A stretch of DNA of 9,018 nt from NCBI GenBank assembly GCA_910586555.1, contig CAJUJY010000097.1, positions 1-9,018 on the forward strand, written 5' to 3'. The translations under genes and the position numbers were made by a program. Below, piece by piece: positions 6,182-9,018 of this stretch. This DNA comes from an uncultured Lachnospiraceae bacterium (lineage in GTDB: Bacteria > Bacillota > Clostridia > Lachnospirales > Lachnospiraceae). Numbering within the stretch: position 1 is the stretch's first letter; each line of letters begins with the position of its first letter. The notes beneath the pieces are model-generated. The model was not told the origin of the DNA, ran no database searches, and was given only the letters and a program-made list of their open reading frames with translations.

Positions 6182-6610
6182 ATGCTGGGTATAAGATGGG
6201 GTACAACTGAGGATACTGTTGAACTGGTGGAATCTGTTTTTGATAATAATTATGAAGAAGAGTGGCTTGATGACCCATTGGTAAAAGAAATGGTACTGGA
6301 TGTAGATAAATCAGAGATTCTTTCTCCTTACTGTATCAAGAGTCCTGTTCTTAGGCAGATTCCTCCAACGGGATTGTCTGGCGGGGTTAAAGCGTTAATT
6401 ATGGCTTTAAAGACTGACTGGGAGATTTGGGCTACAGCATGTGGTAATAATTGTGCTAAATGGTTTTTAGAAATTGGAAAGCGGAAGGATTTAACCATCA
6501 GTATAGAACATTATTTTAAATTTCCAGAAACGGATTTTGATTTTATAGATGCTGCCACTGGTGATTTATATCACAATTATATGGATTTTATTGTTAAATA
6601 CCATAGATAG
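6182..6610 (+). CDS. DUF4869 family protein (copy B)
   Basis: ATG 6182 follows GGATGGAGGTG at about 6166-6175. The 142-residue product is a clear paralogue of the protein at 4324: SPV at 54-56, PPTGLSGGVKA at 61-71, ATACGNNC at 84-91, H110 and FPET at 114-117. Outside these blocks the two differ strongly, so they are old duplicates or separate arrivals, not a recent tandem copy. Copy B has the more typical acidic front (EEWLDDPLVKEMVLDVDKSE). It may specialise against a different partner or form a heteromer with copy A. Function is unknown. Confidence 0.8.
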   Translation: MLGIRWGTTEDTVELVESVFDNNYEEEWLDDPLVKEMVLDVDKSEILSPYCIKSPVLRQIPPTGLSGGVKALIMALKTDWEIWATACGNNCAKWFLEIGKRKDLTISIEHYFKFPETDFDFIDAATGDLYHNYMDFIVKYHR

Positions 6611-6678
6611 CAGTGATTTTTGTGAAAAAGAGCCCGTTTTGTTTTGAGAAAGTTGAGAGCTGTTTAATATTCTGTGGG

Positions 6679-6722
6679 AATAATATTATTAACGTTGTTA
6701 TGGAATTATCAAAAATATTATT
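6679..6722 (+). promoter_or_regulatory. AT-rich palindrome and repeat, candidate operator
   Basis: AATAATATTATT (6679-6690) is a perfect 12-bp palindrome. AATATTATT within it (6682-6690) recurs at 6714-6722, 32 bases apart, about three helical turns. The pair lies just upstream of the small-protein/kinase genes, where toxin-antitoxin operators usually sit. In sequence this AT-rich it could be chance, and no clear promoter was found here. Confidence 0.25.
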
Positions 6723-6748
6723 TCAATTAAAATAGTGGGGGAAGTACT

Positions 6749-7012
6749 ATGAATAAAGAATTAGAAAAAGGAAATAGTGTGGGGAAGAAGATGCCAGTGG
6801 TAGTTTTTAACGGAAATGAATACTTTTATAAATGGAAACCAGATTCAGGAATTCTATCTGTATATGATTGCAAACAGTGTAAAATTGGGACAGCTGAGGC
6901 AGGTGGTTTTAACAAAGAACCTGAAGCAATTAGGGAGCTTGTTGTTTTAGCTCTTGTAGAAGCTGTTGTTAAAAAACAAAAAGCTAAGAGTTTACTTGAG
7001 GATTTGTTTTAA
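6749..7012 (+). CDS. Small protein paired with the HipA-like kinase (possible antitoxin)
   Basis: ATG 6749 follows GTGGGGGAAG. The 87-residue product has a charged N-terminus, a likely small beta part (MPVVVFNGNEYFYKWKPDSG, ILSVYDCKQCKIGTAEAGG) with a CKQC pair at 41-44, and a C-terminal amphipathic helix (EAIRELVVLALVEAVVKKQK). Its stop TAA lies inside the AAGGAG ribosome site of the kinase gene nine bases on, so the two are tightly coupled. Classical HipB antitoxins are Xre-type helix-turn-helix proteins; nothing of that kind is seen here. An antitoxin, chaperone or substrate role is inferred from position alone. Confidence 0.6.
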   Translation: MNKELEKGNSVGKKMPVVVFNGNEYFYKWKPDSGILSVYDCKQCKIGTAEAGGFNKEPEAIRELVVLALVEAVVKKQKAKSLLEDLF

Positions 7013-7021
7013 GGAGAAATT

Positions 7022-8215
7022 ATGGATATTTTCTATTTAATGCACCATGATAATAAAATTGCTGCTTTTACTGTGGATAATGGTTCAATCTTAAGTTTTA
7101 AAATTAACGGAGACTGGCAGGGATTACTGCCTTATGGTGTATCTGGTTTAAGAAGTTTTATAAACTGGTTAGAAGACAGGGCAATTCCCACAGGACGGTA
7201 TTCAAACCTTGGGAACAGTTTTCCCAGGTTACAGTTTTTATTAAATAATAATTCATTATCCTTGTCCGACAGTTACTGGACTTGTCCTGTTGGAATAGTC
7301 CCATCATGGAACAAAGTAAATTTGTATGGCAATTCTTTTGTATCAACTAAAATTCTTGATAATTTTAGTGAAGTAAAAACAATCCCTTACAAGACAAACT
7401 TGATTCCAAGTTCTTCCTTGAAAGGAGACCTTGCAAAGAAATGGATAACTGACCATAATGGAAACAGGATTTTAGTAAAAGGGAGTTATTTGCAAAATGC
7501 CCTGCAGTCAGTTTCAGAAGTACTGGCTACAGAAATGTATTCTGTATGTGATATTAATTTTGTAAAATACAATTTTATCTGGATATCTTGTAATGATGAG
7601 AAGAAGCTTGGTTGTGGGTGCAAAAACTTCACATCTTTAGATTCTGAATTTATTCCAGCTATAGATATAGTAAATGCAGGAAAAAAAGCAAATTCTGATT
7701 CCTGGTATGGGTATTTTATTAAAAAATGTAATGAGCAATTACTGGATGTGCAGCATTTTATGGATGTGATGTTATGTATTGATTTTTTAATTGCTAACAA
7801 TGACAGGCATTTAAACAATTTTGGTATTCTGAGGGACCCTGTAAGTTTGCAGTGGAAGTCAATGGCTCCTGTATTTGACTCAGGAAATTCTTTGTTTTAT
7901 AAATATACCACTAATTCGTTTTTACCTAAAGGAAAAGAATTACTTAAAATGCCGGTTAATTCATTTTACAGGACTGCTTCTGAACAATTGAAATGTGTTT
8001 CTGACAGGGGATGTATTGAGCTGTGTAGTCTGCCTTCTTTAAGCACTTTGGAGGGGATTATCAGGACTGATACTTCTTTAACTGGTTTTGATATAGAAGA
8101 ACGGATAAGGATATTGGAGGAACTAAGGCAGCTTTTTGAAGATTTCCAGAATGGCGCTAAAATATGGAGTTATCCATACCAGAAAGGTTTTGCCAGGAAT
8201 ATGAAGACATTCTGA
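7022..8215 (+). CDS. HipA/CtkA-like serine/threonine kinase
   Basis: ATG 7022 follows TAAGGAG of the upstream gene. The 397-residue length suits the HipA-like/CtkA branch. The N-terminal part has LSLSDSYWTCPVG (78-90) and VNLYGNSF (99-106), typical of this branch. RILVKGS (149-155) carries the probable ATP-binding Lys153. IDFLIANNDRHLNNFG (253-268) is the catalytic loop with Asp261, and APVFDSGNS (282-290) the metal-binding Asp286. All key residues are present, so it should be active. HipA kinases phosphorylate themselves and targets such as glutamyl-tRNA synthetase, causing growth arrest; the target here is unknown. There is no membrane segment. With the 87-residue protein it looks like a toxin-antitoxin pair. 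Confidence 0.82.
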   Translation: MDIFYLMHHDNKIAAFTVDNGSILSFKINGDWQGLLPYGVSGLRSFINWLEDRAIPTGRYSNLGNSFPRLQFLLNNNSLSLSDSYWTCPVGIVPSWNKVNLYGNSFVSTKILDNFSEVKTIPYKTNLIPSSSLKGDLAKKWITDHNGNRILVKGSYLQNALQSVSEVLATEMYSVCDINFVKYNFIWISCNDEKKLGCGCKNFTSLDSEFIPAIDIVNAGKKANSDSWYGYFIKKCNEQLLDVQHFMDVMLCIDFLIANNDRHLNNFGILRDPVSLQWKSMAPVFDSGNSLFYKYTTNSFLPKGKELLKMPVNSFYRTASEQLKCVSDRGCIELCSLPSLSTLEGIIRTDTSLTGFDIEERIRILEELRQLFEDFQNGAKIWSYPYQKGFARNMKTF

Positions 8216-8340
8216 TTTATATGTTGTAAAAGGTGGATAAAAGAAACTGGGCATAGTTAAAAAAAAAATATATATAGCAAGAAACAATAATTTAAGCCAG
8301 TATTAAAGTACATGCTATGCTCATAATTATAGAGAAAACA

Positions 8341-8356
8341 ATTGAATAGATTCAAT
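8341..8356 (+). promoter_or_regulatory. Inverted repeat, possible operator
   Basis: ATTGAAT (8341-8347) and ATTCAAT (8350-8356) form a perfect dyad with a 2-base centre, flanked by AAAA and TTTT. The centre is too tight for a good hairpin loop, so a protein-binding site is more likely than a terminator. It lies about 90 bases before the gene at 8443. The rest of 8216-8442 is AT-rich, with a ten-A run near 8260, and holds no gene. Confidence 0.3.
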
Positions 8357-8442
8357 ATTTTTAAAATGAGAAATGCCATAATAATATTTAGCACAGAAGT
8401 ATGCTGTAATAAATAGTAAAGATTAAAAGGAGGGGATTTGTT

Positions 8443-8811
8443 ATGAAATTAGAATTTAATATGTCTGTAGATGAGGTAGCTGGGAAGTTCGGTTTGGATA
8501 TTGAAGAAATAGAACCTGGTTATTTTAAAGTTTTAAATCCTAAAAAGATTAGTTTAATTAAGTTTCAAGATTGCTTTGATAGATGTATTTTAATTTTTAT
8601 GGACTTGGAAAATATAACAAACGAGTATCATCAGGTTATAGATCAAAAAGGGGTATTATACTATTTTACACCATTTTTTGATGATGAACATTGTAAGCTT
8701 TCTTCTGTAGCTGAAGATGCTGGCATGATAGGATATTATAGTAAAGGTTATGATCATAATTACAAAGAAGATAATGGAATAGATTCTGTTTTCTTGAAAG
8801 GAGAGCTGTAA
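8443..8811 (+). CDS. Hypothetical protein coupled to retropepsin-like gene
   Basis: ATG 8443 has a strong AAAAGGAGGGG just upstream. The 122-residue acidic, soluble product has an N-terminal segment (FNMSVDEVAGKFGLDIEEIE, PGYFKVLNPKKISL) and a second part rich in aromatic and acidic residues (YYFTPFFDDEHCKLSSVAED). No family is recognised. Its TAA shares a base with the ATG of the next gene (TAATG at 8809-8813), so the two form a coupled pair. Confidence 0.65.
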   Translation: MKLEFNMSVDEVAGKFGLDIEEIEPGYFKVLNPKKISLIKFQDCFDRCILIFMDLENITNEYHQVIDQKGVLYYFTPFFDDEHCKLSSVAEDAGMIGYYSKGYDHNYKEDNGIDSVFLKGEL

Positions 8812-9017
8812 TGGTAAAATTCAATGGAAACCGGTCATATTTTCAACGTGCATGGAATGAAAGAGGTAATTATGACAGAAGGTCATATTTTGTACTTGTT
8901 AATTTTTGCTTAGAATGTACAAGAACGGATTTAAGTATGAAAGTTGATACTGGCGCTTTTCGTACTGCACGGAAATCAATTTTCAAAAATCTCACAAATC
9001 TTGGAAGACTCAAGTAA
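8811..9017 (+). pseudogene. Retropepsin-like protein, 3'-truncated at the repeat
   Basis: ATG 8811 overlaps the previous stop by one base, and AGGAGAG lies within the end of that gene. The native part is residues 1-52; residues 53-68 are encoded by the terminal inverted repeat and end at TAA 9015-9017. TDLSMKVDTGAFRT (39-52) resembles the active-site loop of retropepsin-like aspartic proteases (hydrophobic-x-V-D-T-G-A), with Asp46 as the likely catalytic residue. A working single-lobe protease would need about 60-100 more residues, including the flap and second hydrophobic motif, so this version should be inactive. The assignment rests on one short motif. Confidence 0.45.
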
Positions 9018-9018
9018 G
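8968..9018 (-). repeat. Terminal 51-bp inverted repeat, right copy
   Basis: Exact reverse complement of 2-52. It begins after GTACTG in the retropepsin-like gene and runs to the last base of the window. Both copies therefore point outward and both interrupt coding sequence. The element may continue beyond the window. Confidence 0.95.

Noticed and set aside
6617..6629. TTTTTGTGAAAAA as a terminator after DUF4869 copy B
   Set aside because: The stem is only A-T pairs with a 3-base loop and no GC; too weak to support.
7158..7818. Two minus-strand frames over the kinase gene
   Set aside because: Antisense to a full-length HipA-like kinase with all motifs present.

Overview
The window is AT-rich DNA with strong AGGAGG-type ribosome binding sites, short intergenic gaps and small accessory proteins of families common in gut Clostridia. 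The best guess is a Lachnospiraceae-like member of the Bacillota. No rRNA, tRNA, CRISPR array, replication gene or complete transposase is visible. The window looks like a decaying accessory region in which one stretch (about 4.3-8.2 kb) is still intact.

Layout: (a) 1-1008 holds two fragments of a tellurium-resistance (Ter)-type stress locus, an AIM24-family protein missing its front and a CitE/HpcH-like C-C lyase missing its back, separated by a terminator-like hairpin. (b) 1185-2515 has a DUF4116-type 22-residue repeat protein with eroded repeat remnants after its stop, a stand-alone MecA N-terminal-like domain, and two small hypothetical proteins. (c) 2516-4092 is a scrambled zone: minus-strand coding segments, a plus-strand gene with a frameshift at an A-run, and a gene split by an in-frame TAA. 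(d) 4258-6610 begins with a good promoter and carries a DUF4869 protein, a translationally overlapping P-loop NTPase with a TOPRIM-like C-terminal region, a 5'-truncated Cys-rich fragment, and a second DUF4869 paralogue. (e) 6749-8215 is a two-gene toxin-antitoxin-like unit: an 87-residue protein without a recognisable DNA-binding domain, then a HipA/CtkA-like kinase. (f) 8443-9017 has a small hypothetical gene overlapping by one base a truncated retropepsin-like gene.

The window is bounded by a perfect 51-bp inverted repeat (2-52 and 8968-9018). Each copy cuts into a gene. This could be the end of an insertion sequence present in both flanks, an inversion site, or an assembly-graph edge effect.

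The most interesting candidate system is the intact 4324-8215 block: two DUF4869 paralogues around a compact NTPase/TOPRIM-like protein, next to a HipA-like kinase pair. It lies among broken genes, which suggests that selection or recent arrival has kept it whole. A defence or conflict role is inference only.
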